Assembly: GCF_021462825.1 (NCBI RefSeq)
Contig: NZ_JAKEEB010000020.1
Location: 1 to 64,000, forward strand
Source of the DNA: Streptomyces glomeratus
GTDB taxonomy: Bacteria > Actinomycetota > Actinomycetes > Streptomycetales > Streptomycetaceae
DNA length: 64,000 nucleotides
Direction of reading: 5' to 3'
The notes beneath the pieces are model-generated. The model searched no databases and was not told the DNA's origin. It saw only the letters and a list, made by a program, of their open reading frames with translations. Below are positions 44,108 through 52,344 of this stretch, piece by piece; within the stretch, counting starts at the first letter, position 1; every line of letters starts with the position of its first letter. The position numbers and the translations under genes were made by a program.

Positions 44108-45627
44108 CCAGCACCTTGCAGCCGGCGCTCGCGGCCCGGGCGGAGAAGCGTCCGGGCCGGTGGCTCGCGCTCTCGGTCCTCGTGCTCGCCGTGCTGCTGG
44201 TGGCCGTGGACGCGACCGTCCTCGGCCTCGCCACCCCCTACATCAGCGAGGACCTGGAGCCGTCCGGCACCCAGCTGCTGTGGATCGGGGACGTCTACTC
44301 GTTCGTCATCGCCGGTCTGCTCGTGTCGATGGGCAGCCTCGGCGACCGCATCGGCCGCAAGCGGATCCTGCTCGGCGGTGCCACGGCCTTCGGTCTGATA
44401 TCCGTCCTCAACGCCTACGCGGCGACGGCGGGGACGATGATCCTCGCGCGGGCGCTGCTCGGTGTCGCGGGCGCGACCCTCATGCCCGCCACGCTCGCCC
44501 TGATCCGCAACATCTTCCAGGACCCCCGCGAACGCAGCCTCGCGGTCGGGATCTGGGGCGCCACCGCCTCGGCCGGTACGGCGGTCGGCCCGATCACCGG
44601 CGGTTTCCTGCTCGAACACTTCTGGTGGGGCTCGGTCTTCCTCATCAACGTGCCGGTGATGGTGGTCCTCGTCCTCGTCGGCATCCGCACACTGCCCGAG
44701 TCCCGCAATCCGGACCCCGGCCCCTGGGACCTGATCAGCGTCGGGCTGTCGCTCGTCGGCATGGTCGGCATCGTGTACGCGGTCAAGGAGGCGGCCGCAC
44801 ACGGTCTCACCTGGCCGGTCGCGGCCACCGGCGTCCTCGGCGCCGCCGCGCTCGCCGGCTTCGTGCGCCGCCAGCTGTCGCTTCCGGTGCCGCTGCTGGA
44901 CATACGGTTGTTCGGCCGCCGCGGCTTCAGCGGCGCGGTGCTCGCCGACCTGCTGACCGTCCTCGGCATGTCCGGGCTGGTCTTCTTCCTCTCGCAGTAC
45001 CTGCAACTGGTGCAGGGCAGGCGGCCCTTCGAGGCCGGACTCGCCGAACTGCCCGCCGCCGTAGGCGCGGTGGCGGCGGGCCTCGTCGCGGGCGCGGCGG
45101 CCCGGCGGTTCTCGGTGCGCGCGGTGGTCTCCGTCGGGCTCGCCGCGGTGGGGCTGGCACTGGCCGCCCTCACCCTCCTCGACCGGGCCACCGGCTACCC
45201 GTTGATCGGGGCCGCACTGCTGGTCGTCGGCGTGGGCGCCGGCCTTTCCTTCACCGTGACCGCGGACGTGATCCTCTCCAGCGTGCCCAAGGAGCAGGCG
45301 GGGGCCGCCTCGGCGGTCTCCGAGACGGCCTACGAACTCGGCGCGGCCCTCGGCATCGCCCTGCTCGGCTCCATCGTGACCGGCGTGTACCGCGACTTCA
45401 CGGCCCCGGCGGGCACGCCGGCGGCGGCCCACGAATCGCTGGGTGGCGCGGTGCAGGCTACTCAGCACCTGCCCACCGGCACCGGCGAGGCGCTGCTGTC
45501 GGCGGCCCGCGAGACCTTCGTCGAGGGCCTGAGGATCGCTACGGGCGCGGGCGCTGCGGTACTGCTGGCCACGGCGGTGGCAGCGTGGTTCCTGCTGCGG
45601 GGCCAGCGGCTCGAGGGCTCTGCGTGA
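44104..45627 (+). CDS. MFS drug efflux transporter, DHA2 (14-helix) family
   Basis: A 507-residue proton antiporter with about 14 helices. Motif A (MGSLGDRIGRKRILLGG) and the antiporter motif C (TASAGTAVGPITGGF) are present, and the first helix carries the acidic residue pattern VAVDATVLGLA seen in EmrB/QacA relatives. Substrates are probably cationic or hydrophobic drugs. It is translationally coupled to the TetR gene. Confidence 0.92.
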   Translation: MTSTLQPALAARAEKRPGRWLALSVLVLAVLLVAVDATVLGLATPYISEDLEPSGTQLLWIGDVYSFVIAGLLVSMGSLGDRIGRKRILLGGATAFGLISVLNAYAATAGTMILARALLGVAGATLMPATLALIRNIFQDPRERSLAVGIWGATASAGTAVGPITGGFLLEHFWWGSVFLINVPVMVVLVLVGIRTLPESRNPDPGPWDLISVGLSLVGMVGIVYAVKEAAAHGLTWPVAATGVLGAAALAGFVRRQLSLPVPLLDIRLFGRRGFSGAVLADLLTVLGMSGLVFFLSQYLQLVQGRRPFEAGLAELPAAVGAVAAGLVAGAAARRFSVRAVVSVGLAAVGLALAALTLLDRATGYPLIGAALLVVGVGAGLSFTVTADVILSSVPKEQAGAASAVSETAYELGAALGIALLGSIVTGVYRDFTAPAGTPAAAHESLGGAVQATQHLPTGTGEALLSAARETFVEGLRIATGAGAAVLLATAVAAWFLLRGQRLEGSA

Positions 45628-45669
45628 CCTTCGGGGGCGCGCCCTGCCGTGGGCGCGTCCCGGCTGCCG

Positions 45670-46341
45670 CTACGCGGCCTTCGCCTTCGTGGCGTACATG
45701 TCCACGTACTCCTGCCCCGACAGCCGCATGACCTCGGTCATCACGGAATCGGTGACCGCCCGCAGCACATAGCGGTCCCGGTCCATCCCCTCGTACCGGG
45801 AGAACTCCATCGGCTCGCCGAAGCGCACGGTGACCCGGCCCGGACGCGGCATACCGCGACCGCCCGGCTGCAGCTTGTCCGTGCCGATCATCGCGAACGG
45901 GACCACCGGCGCGCCGGTCATCAGGGTGAGACGGGCGATGCCGGTGCGGCCGCGGTACAGACGGCCGTCGGGGGAGCGGGTGCCCTCCGGGTAGATGCCG
46001 AAGATCCTGCCCTCCTCCAGCACCCGGCGGCCGGTCATCAGCGCGGCCACACCACCGCTCGCGCCGTCCCGGTCCACCGGGATCATGCCGACGCCCGTGA
46101 AGAACCAGGCCATCAGCCGGCCCTTGAGCCCCTTGCCGGTGACGTACTCGTCCTTGCCGATGAAGACCACCTGCCGCGTGGTCACGATCGGCAGCACGAT
46201 CGAGTCGATGAACGTCAGATGGTTGCCGGCCAGGATGACCGGGCCGTCGGCCGGGATGTGCTCCGCGCCCTCCACCCGTGGGCGGAACATCAGGCGCAGG
46301 ATCGGTCCGAGCACTGCCTTGATGAGCGCGAAGCGGGACAA
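45670..46341 (-). CDS. 1-acyl-sn-glycerol-3-phosphate acyltransferase
   Basis: A 223-residue PlsC-type enzyme making phosphatidic acid. Motif I NHLTFID (HX4D), motif II around MIPVDRDG, motif III YPEGTRSPDG and motif IV APVVPFAMIG are all visible. The TTG at 46341 follows GGAGGG and begins LSRFALIKAVLGPILRL, a short membrane-associating helix; the longer frame from 46419 has no ribosome binding site. Single gene, convergent with the MFS gene. Confidence 0.88.
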   Translation of the reverse strand: MSRFALIKAVLGPILRLMFRPRVEGAEHIPADGPVILAGNHLTFIDSIVLPIVTTRQVVFIGKDEYVTGKGLKGRLMAWFFTGVGMIPVDRDGASGGVAALMTGRRVLEEGRIFGIYPEGTRSPDGRLYRGRTGIARLTLMTGAPVVPFAMIGTDKLQPGGRGMPRPGRVTVRFGEPMEFSRYEGMDRDRYVLRAVTDSVMTEVMRLSGQEYVDMYATKAKAA

Positions 46342-46707
46342 CGGGCCCTCCGGTGTCAAGGGATGCGGTATGAGTCTGTGCAGGTGAGGACGATACTCGC
46401 GCGACCCGGTGTGCCGCACATCGGGTTCACCGCGTCGATACGAGTCATTGTCGACTGTTTACCTGCGGAGGCGTCGCGTCGCACGCTCGTCGTCCGCCGA
46501 GCGGGTGTGACGCACGTCGCGCCCGGCGGATGACGGGCCGTCATGGGAAGCCGCCCTCACGGGTTTCCCGTACGGGCGCGCCCATGCATCGCGGTGCATC
46601 CCGCAGGACGGTCCGCGTGTGGCGCGCGTTCCCGTGTACGTCTCCCGGCCGTCACTCGCACGCCCCTACGATCGACCTGCTGTGGACACGCGTGGCGGGA
46701 GGAACCC
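46342..46707. promoter_or_regulatory. Divergent intergenic region with two palindromes
   Basis: It lies between the acyltransferase and the glycerophosphodiesterase. ATGACG-GGC-CGTCAT (46530-46544) and ATGCA-N6-TGCAT (46584-46599) are perfect inverted repeats and could be operators for either gene. No open frame with a ribosome binding site is seen. Confidence 0.4.
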
Positions 46708-47883
46708 ATGGGGACGCAGGAGTCGTACGAGCAGGGGCGAGGTACCGGCCGGCGGGCGCTGCTCGGGGCCGCGGTGCTGGGCGCGGGCGGTGCCGTCCTG
46801 GGACTGCCCGGCGCCGCGAGCGCGGGCACACGGCACGGCGGCGGGCTGAAGGGTCTGCCGGTGCCGGCCGTCATCGGGCACCGGGGCGCCAGCGGCTACC
46901 GCCCGGAGCACACCTTCGGCTCGTACCAGCTGGCTCTCGATCTGGGCGCCGACATCGTGGAGGCCGGCGACCTGGTGCCCACCAAGGACGGCCACCTCGT
47001 GTGCCGGCACGAGCCGGAGATAGGCGGCACCACCGATGTCGCCAGGCATCCAGAGTTCGCCGGCCGCAAGACCACCAAGGTCCTGGACGGTGTCCCCACC
47101 ACCGGATGGTTCACCGAGGACTTCACCCTCGCCGAGCTGAAGACCCTGCGCGCGGTCGAGCGCATCCCGGCCACCCGTCAGCGCAACACGCTCTACGACG
47201 GCCGCTGGGAGATCCCCACCTTCGAGGAGGTGCTGCGCTGGCAGGACGAGCAGACCCGCAAGCGCGGCAAGCAGGTGTGGATCTACCCCGAGACCAAGCA
47301 CCCCACCTATTTCCGCAAGCTGGGCCTCGGCCTGGAGGAGCGGCTCGCGAGGATCCTGCGGGCACACGGCAAGAACCGGAAGAACTCGCCCGTCATCATC
47401 CAGTCCTTCGAGCCGAGCAGCATCCAGCGGCTGAACAAGCTGGTCGACAACCCGCTCGTCGTGCTGCTGTCCGCCGCGAACACGCGCCTGTGGGACTTCG
47501 TCGAGACCGGCGACCCGCGCACGGTCGCCGACCTCGTCACCCCCAAGGGCCTGACGGAGATCGCCTCGTACGCCCAGGGCATCGGCCCGACCCTCGACCT
47601 GGTCATCCCGAAGGACGCGAACGGCAATCTCACCCAGCCGACCAAGCTCGTCGCCGACGCGCACGCCGCGGGCCTGATCCTGCACCCGTACACGATGCGC
47701 AACGAGAACACCTTCCTGCCCGCGAACTTCCGGAAGGGAACGGATCCGGCGGCCTACGGGGATGCCTTCGGCGCCTTCCAGGTGTACTTCGCGACCGGCA
47801 TCGACGGGGTGTTCACCGACAACGCCGACACCGGACTGCTCGCCCGCGAGGACTTCCTGCGCGGCCGAGGGGTCAACGCCTGA
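46708..47883 (+). CDS. Secreted glycerophosphodiester phosphodiesterase
   Basis: A 391-residue GlpQ-type enzyme hydrolysing glycerophosphodiesters, exported by a Tat-type signal (GTGRRALLGAAVLGAGG). The active-site motif HRGASGYRPEHTFGSYQ is followed by ADIVEAGDLVPTKDGHLV and CRHEPEIGGTTDVA. In the latter the metal Glu and Asp appear separated by two residues (EAGD) instead of the usual one (ExD). GGGAGGAA before ATG 46708 sets the start. Likely a phosphate- or carbon-scavenging enzyme; in Streptomyces such genes often answer to PhoP, but no PHO box was identified. Confidence 0.9.
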   Translation: MGTQESYEQGRGTGRRALLGAAVLGAGGAVLGLPGAASAGTRHGGGLKGLPVPAVIGHRGASGYRPEHTFGSYQLALDLGADIVEAGDLVPTKDGHLVCRHEPEIGGTTDVARHPEFAGRKTTKVLDGVPTTGWFTEDFTLAELKTLRAVERIPATRQRNTLYDGRWEIPTFEEVLRWQDEQTRKRGKQVWIYPETKHPTYFRKLGLGLEERLARILRAHGKNRKNSPVIIQSFEPSSIQRLNKLVDNPLVVLLSAANTRLWDFVETGDPRTVADLVTPKGLTEIASYAQGIGPTLDLVIPKDANGNLTQPTKLVADAHAAGLILHPYTMRNENTFLPANFRKGTDPAAYGDAFGAFQVYFATGIDGVFTDNADTGLLAREDFLRGRGVNA

Positions 47884-47911
47884 CGCAAAGACCCCGATTG
47901 GGGTGATTCCT

Positions 47912-47943
47912 GGCCGTCCCGGCAACCCGCCGCCGGGACGGCC
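47912..47943 (+). terminator. Hairpin after the glycerophosphodiesterase gene
   Basis: GGCCGTCCCGGC (47912-47923) and GCCGGGACGGCC (47932-47943) make a perfect 12-bp stem with an 8-base loop. Confidence 0.75.
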
Positions 47944-47957
47944 GCGTCACGCCGCAT

Positions 47958-48464
47958 ATGACCCACGAGATGCTGACGGCCCTGCGCCCCCTGCTCACCG
48001 CCGAGGCGTCGGCGGAGGCGCACGCGTCGGGGATGGAGCCCGGCGATCTGGAACAGGCGGTGTGGCTACGACTGCTGGAGCGGCTGGAGGGGGACCGGCC
48101 GCCCGTCGACCCGCAGGGATGGCTGCGCCGGGCCGTCCGCGCCGAGGCGCGCCGCGGCCGCCGCACCGCCCGCCTCGAACTCCCGTACAGCGCCGAGCCC
48201 GCCGACGACACGGGGCGCGATCCCGAGCAACAGGCGCTCATGGCGGCCCGGCGCCGGGCGCTGTACGCGGCCGTGCGCCGTCTCCCCGGCCGTTGTCCCC
48301 GCCTCATGGCGGCGCTGCTGTCCCCGCACGACCTGACCTATCGGGAGATCGCGGGGGAGTTGGGTATCTCACAGGGAAGTCTTGGCCCTGAACGTTCCAA
48401 ATGCCTGGGATGTCTGCGTCGATTGCTGGCCGCGGAGGTTGCGGCCCGTGAACCGCGGGGATAG
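47958..48464 (+). CDS. Sigma-70-like (ECF-type) protein
   Basis: A 168-residue protein with region-2-like residues early (GDLEQAVWLRLLERLEGD, DPQGWLRRAVRAEARRGRR) and a region-4 helix-turn-helix (LTYREIAGELGISQGSLGPERSKCLGCLRRLL). The GSLGPERSKCLGCLRR ending is typical of a Streptomyces sigma factor group that often lacks an adjacent anti-sigma gene, as here. Promoter specificity is unknown. Confidence 0.82.
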   Translation: MTHEMLTALRPLLTAEASAEAHASGMEPGDLEQAVWLRLLERLEGDRPPVDPQGWLRRAVRAEARRGRRTARLELPYSAEPADDTGRDPEQQALMAARRRALYAAVRRLPGRCPRLMAALLSPHDLTYREIAGELGISQGSLGPERSKCLGCLRRLLAAEVAAREPRG

Positions 48465-48509
48465 GAGTGGGGGACGACCGGCGATCAGGTGAGCGGGAGG
48501 CATGCGCAC

Positions 48510-49013
48510 ATGGGCATGAGCGTGACCATCTCTGTGGCGACCGAACAGGACGCCGAGCAGATCTTCAGGCTGCAGTACCTGTGCTTCCAGAGCGAGGCCG
48601 CTCTGTACGGCAACTACCGCATCGACCCGCTCGTCCAGACCCTGGACTCGGTCCGCGCGGAGGTCGCCTCGGACTGCGTCTTCGTGGCGCGCCTCGGTGA
48701 GGAGGTCGTCGGCTCCGTGCGCGGCAGCGTCACCGAGGACGGCGCGGCGTCCATCGGCAAGCTGTGTGTGCACCCGCGGCTGCAGGGCCACGGCATCGGC
48801 GCCCGCCTGCTGCGCGCGGCGGAGTCGGCGCTGGCGGAGGAGCGCGGCGCGAAAAAGTTCCGCCTCAGCGCCGGCCACCGCAGCGAGGTCAGCCTGCGCC
48901 TGTACCGCCGCCTCGGCTACGAGGCCGCGGGCACGTCCCAGGGCGCCGACGGCGTACCGATGGTCGTGCTCGAGAAGCAGGCCCCGGCGTCGACGTACGC
49001 GACGACGGCCTGA
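48510..49013 (+). CDS. GNAT family N-acetyltransferase
   Basis: A 167-residue acetyltransferase. The acetyl-CoA binding stretch is LCVHPRLQGHGIGARLLRAAE (motif A, Q-x-x-G-x-G/A), followed by KKFRLSAGHRSEVSLRLYRRLGY. Acceptor unknown. GGGAGG upstream and ATG 48510 are preferred; ATG 48516 and GTG 48489 are in the same frame. Confidence 0.85.
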   Translation: MGMSVTISVATEQDAEQIFRLQYLCFQSEAALYGNYRIDPLVQTLDSVRAEVASDCVFVARLGEEVVGSVRGSVTEDGAASIGKLCVHPRLQGHGIGARLLRAAESALAEERGAKKFRLSAGHRSEVSLRLYRRLGYEAAGTSQGADGVPMVVLEKQAPASTYATTA

Positions 49014-49062
49014 GAGGGCACCGCGCCCCGCAAGGGGCGCGCCCCCGGCCGGCGGTCGTGGC

Positions 49063-49491
49063 TCAGGCGGCCTGCCGCCGCGCGTGCGCCTTCCGCAGCC
49101 AGTACATGGCCGACAGCGGCAGCAGTACGGGGATGAAGAGGTACCCCATCCCGTAGTCGGACCAGACGGTCGCGTCCGGGAACGCGGACGGCTCCAGCAG
49201 GGTCCAGGTGCCGACGGTGAGTACGCCCACCAGCTCCGCCGCGCAGCACGCCAGCGCCGCCCGCCGGGCCGTCTCGCCGCCGCGGACCAGGGAGTACGTG
49301 ATGAAGCCGTAGACGACTCCGGCCACCGCGGACAGCGAGTACGCCAGCGGGGCCTTGTCGAACTGCGTCGAGATCTGCACCGCCGAGCGCGCCACCGCCC
49401 CGACCACCATCACGCCGTACAGCCAGACCAGCAGCATGCCGGGCCCGGTGATGAGCCGTGTCTTCGCCGGCCGCTCCTCCGTGGCCGCCAT
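49063..49491 (-). CDS. Small integral membrane protein (four helices)
   Basis: A 142-residue membrane protein of unrecognised family with hydrophobic stretches LLVWLYGVMVVGAVA, LSAVAGVVYGFITY, ALACCAAELVGVLTVGTW and YLFIPVLLPLSAMYWL, then a basic tail. GGGGAGG five bases before ATG 49491 decides the start over the in-frame ATG 49512, which overlaps the upstream gene. It starts one base after that gene's stop, so the two form an operon. Confidence 0.75.
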   Translation of the reverse strand: MAATEERPAKTRLITGPGMLLVWLYGVMVVGAVARSAVQISTQFDKAPLAYSLSAVAGVVYGFITYSLVRGGETARRAALACCAAELVGVLTVGTWTLLEPSAFPDATVWSDYGMGYLFIPVLLPLSAMYWLRKAHARRQAA

Positions 49492-49492
49492 C

Positions 49493-49852
49493 TCAGCCTC
49501 CCCAGATGTCATAGAGCCGCACCTCCAGCACGGCGAGGACCACCCCGCCGGCCGCGACCGTCACCGAACCCCAGCGTGTGCGCTCCGCCAGCGACATGAA
49601 ACCCGCCGCCGGGATGCACGCGAAGGCGCCGAGCAGATACGCCACGAAGATTGTCGTGCCCTGTTCCGGCTTCTGGCCGCGCCCCAGCTGGACAAGGCCG
49701 ACGACCAGCTGGACCAGGGTCAGCAGCGTGACCACGGCCATGCCGATGAAGTGCCAGTCCTTCGTGGGCTGATCACGGTAGGCCGCCCAGCCGCACCAGG
49801 CGGCGAGCAGCAGCGCGGCGACACCGGTCGCCGGCGTCAGGGCATCAAGCAT
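49493..49852 (-). CDS. Small integral membrane protein
   Basis: A 119-residue protein with four predicted helices (GVAALLLAAWCGWAAY, IGMAVVTLLTLVQLVVGLVQL, TIFVAYLLGAFACIPAAGFMSL, VTVAAGGVVLAVLEVRLY). No family recognised. It precedes and is coupled to the other small membrane protein; the two may form one complex. It is divergent from metNIQ. Confidence 0.75.
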   Translation of the reverse strand: MLDALTPATGVAALLLAAWCGWAAYRDQPTKDWHFIGMAVVTLLTLVQLVVGLVQLGRGQKPEQGTTIFVAYLLGAFACIPAAGFMSLAERTRWGSVTVAAGGVVLAVLEVRLYDIWGG

Positions 49853-49886
49853 GCCGTGACCCTATTACGGTCCAAAAGACCCTAGG

Positions 49887-49954
49887 CGCCCGCCCCCGGC
49901 AGCCGCCCCGCGGACACCGGCGCCCGCCCCCGGCAGCCGCCCCGCGGACACCGG
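49887..49954. repeat. 34-bp exact tandem duplication
   Basis: The unit starting CGCCCGCCCCCGGCAGCCGC occupies 49887-49920 and again 49921-49954. Non-coding, upstream of the small membrane protein operon. Confidence 0.85.
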
Positions 49955-50184
49955 AGCCCGGGCTCGCGCCCGGTCGGCCACCGTGGCCTTGACCACAACC
50001 CGCCGGGTCCGGCAGCCATCCGGCTGCCGGACGTGATCCGCTGCCCGTGGCCTTTCGGCCGTGTTCTGACCGGTCAACGCGCCTGCCACGGCGACCTCCG
50101 GAGACGGCCCCACACTGTCCACGGCCGTCCGAATAGCGGACAGCCGTGACGGGCCCCGGCGATGTGTCTGCTTTACTGGGGCCC

Positions 50185-50271
50185 ATGACCACGACGAGCT
50201 GCCGCACCTTCGCGACCGAGGCGACCATGACGCCCGGTGCTCGTTGTATGTGTCGAATGTGCGCCTGCTAG
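50185..50271 (+). CDS. Cys/Met-rich leader peptide upstream of metNIQ
   Basis: A short open frame of 28 codons from ATG 50185, or 14 codons from ATG 50227, reading MTPGARCMCRMCAC at its end: four Cys and three Met among the last 14 residues. A TTTACT box lies 7 bases before ATG 50185, compatible with a leaderless uORF; ATG 50227 has a GAGGC-type site. The peptide ends 232 bases before metN. Cysteine-dense uORFs that sense Cys-tRNA charging are known upstream of sulfur genes in mycobacteria; that model is applied here by inference. Downstream, CTCGC...GCGAG and GTAC...GTAC pairings could be the switchable stems. Confidence 0.55.
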   Translation: MTTTSCRTFATEATMTPGARCMCRMCAC

Positions 50272-50503
50272 AGGGCCCCTGCACCATCCCGAGCCTCGCG
50301 CCCCGAAGCGAGACCGCCGTGCCCTGTCCGTACGCCCCCGTCGTACAGGACTGAGCCGCCCCCCACCGCCTAACGGCCTGGGGGACCCCATCGCGCACCT
50401 GTTCTCCCCGGTTCGATCGCCATCGCGAGAACCGTGTCGCGTTCCCACGCACCCGTGCCCGGCGCACATCCACGCCCTGCACTCGACAGTGACGGAAACC
50501 CCA

Positions 50504-51547
50504 GTGATCACCACATCGGGCCTTACCAAGGTCTACCGCTCGCGCGGCCGCGAGGTGACCGCCCTCGACGGCGTCGACCTCCATGTACGCGAGGGCGAGG
50601 TGTACGGCGTCATCGGCCGGTCCGGCGCCGGGAAGTCCTCGCTCATCCGCTGCGTCAACCTCCTGGAGCGCCCCACCTCCGGCACGGTCACCGTGGCCGG
50701 CCAGGAGCTCACCGCGCTCGCCGGCCGCGGTCCGCGCGCCGGCAAGGAGCTCCGCCAGGCGCGCAGCCGTATCGGCATGGTCTTCCAGCACTTCAACCTG
50801 CTGTCCACGCGGACGGTCCAGGACAATGTCGAGCTGCCGCTGGAGATCCTCGGCCTGTCCGGGAAGGAACGTTCCCGCAAGGCCCTCGGACTGCTCGACC
50901 TCGTCGGCCTCGCCGACAAGGCCAAGGCCTACCCGGCCCAGCTCTCCGGCGGCCAGAAGCAGCGCGTCGGCATCGCCCGCGCCCTCGCCGGCGACCCCAA
51001 GGTGCTGCTCTCCGACGAGGCGACCAGCGCCCTCGACCCGGAGACCACCCGCTCCATCCTCCAGCTGCTGCGCGATCTGAACCGGCAGCTGGGGCTCACC
51101 GTGCTGCTCATCACCCACGAGATGGACGTCGTCAAGAGCATCTGCGACTCGGCCGCCCTGATGGAGAGGGGCCGCATCGTCGAGTCCGGCACCGTCAGCG
51201 AGCTGCTCGCCACCCCCGGCTCGGAACTGGCCGCCGCACTCTTCCCGCTCAGCGGCGCCGCGGCCGGCGACGACCGCACCGTCGTCGACGTCACCTTCCA
51301 CGGGGACGCCGCGACCCAGCCCGTCATCTCACAGCTCTCGCGCACCTACAACATCGACATCTCGATTCTCGGCGCGGCCATGGACACAGTCGGCGGCAAG
51401 CAGGTCGGCCGGATGCGCATCGAACTGCCCGGCCGCTACGAGGAGAACGTGGTGCCGGTCGGCTTCCTGCGCGAACAGGGCCTGCAGATCGACGTCGTGG
51501 GCCGGGCAGCCGAAGAGCCCGCGCTGGTGAAGGACGGTGCCAAGTGA
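50504..51547 (+). CDS. metN: Methionine ABC transporter, ATP-binding protein
   Basis: A 347-residue ATPase of the methionine importer. Walker A GRSGAGKSSLIR, signature LSGGQKQRVGIARAL, Walker B VLLSDEATSALD and the H-loop THEMD are intact. The C-terminal 80 residues form a NIL domain (VIDVTF-like DVTFHGDAATQPVISQLS, YNIDISILGAAMDTVGG), which in homologues binds methionine and inhibits transport. The GTG at 50504 matches the family N-terminus (ITTSGLTKVY); a GTG at 50489 is also in frame. Its stop overlaps metI (GTGA). Confidence 0.93.
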   Translation: MITTSGLTKVYRSRGREVTALDGVDLHVREGEVYGVIGRSGAGKSSLIRCVNLLERPTSGTVTVAGQELTALAGRGPRAGKELRQARSRIGMVFQHFNLLSTRTVQDNVELPLEILGLSGKERSRKALGLLDLVGLADKAKAYPAQLSGGQKQRVGIARALAGDPKVLLSDEATSALDPETTRSILQLLRDLNRQLGLTVLLITHEMDVVKSICDSAALMERGRIVESGTVSELLATPGSELAAALFPLSGAAAGDDRTVVDVTFHGDAATQPVISQLSRTYNIDISILGAAMDTVGGKQVGRMRIELPGRYEENVVPVGFLREQGLQIDVVGRAAEEPALVKDGAK

Positions 51548-52281
51548 CCTGGCCGGAGATGCAGCCGCTGCTGTCACAGGCGTCCTGGGACACCCTCTAC
51601 ATGGTCGGCTGGTCCACGGTCATCGCCGTCGTCGGCGGACTTCCGCTCGGCGTCCTGCTCGTCCTCACGGACCGGGGCGGGCTGCTGCAGAGCGTCGTCG
51701 CCAACAAGGTCCTCGGGCAGATCGTGAACATCGCCCGCTCGATGCCCTTCATCATCCTGATGGTCGCCCTCATGGGCTTCACCCGCTGGGTGACGGGGAC
51801 GACCATCGGCCGCGAGGCGGCCATCGTGCCCCTTGCGATCGGCGCCATCCCCTTCTTCGCCCGCCTCGTCGAGACGGCCGTCCGCGAGGTGGACGGCGGG
51901 CTCGTGGAAGCCGTGCAGGCCATGGGCGGCAACACCTGGACCGTCGTGCGCAAGGTCCTCGTCCCCGAGGCCCTGCCCTCGCTGATCTCCTCCGCCACCA
52001 CCACGGTCGTCGCCCTCATCGGTTACTCCGCGATGGCGGGCACGGTCGGCGCCGGCGGCCTCGGGGACATCGCCATCCGCTACGGCTACCAGCGCTTCGA
52101 GACACAGCTGATGTGGATCACCGTGGCGATCCTCGCCGTCGTCATCTCGCTCATCCAGTTCGCCGGCGACTACGCGGCCCGCTCCCTGCACCGGCGCGGC
52201 GGGCACTCCGGCCCGGTACCGAAGCTGCGGCTGCTGAAAGCCGAGGAGCCCGCCGCCGCGGGCGCCGGCAAGGCCGCCTGA
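51544..52281 (+). CDS. metI: Methionine ABC transporter, permease
   Basis: A 245-residue MetI-type permease with five helices and the coupling loop EAVQAMGGNTWTVVRKVLVPEA that contacts MetN. Conserved stretches include NIARSMPFIILMVALM and GYSAMAGTVGAGGLGD. The C-terminal 30 residues are Ala/Lys-rich and cytoplasmic. GTG start overlapping the metN stop; metQ follows after 63 bases. Confidence 0.93.
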   Translation: MTWPEMQPLLSQASWDTLYMVGWSTVIAVVGGLPLGVLLVLTDRGGLLQSVVANKVLGQIVNIARSMPFIILMVALMGFTRWVTGTTIGREAAIVPLAIGAIPFFARLVETAVREVDGGLVEAVQAMGGNTWTVVRKVLVPEALPSLISSATTTVVALIGYSAMAGTVGAGGLGDIAIRYGYQRFETQLMWITVAILAVVISLIQFAGDYAARSLHRRGGHSGPVPKLRLLKAEEPAAAGAGKAA

Positions 52282-52344
52282 CGCCCCTCACAGACTCCCC
52301 GCCACCCAAGGCGGGGTCGCACCACCCTAGGAAAGGCACTTTTC

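Noticed and set aside
50272..50503. SAM riboswitch before metN
   Set aside because: I could not find the conserved SAM-I core; the Cys/Met-rich leader peptide explains the gap better.
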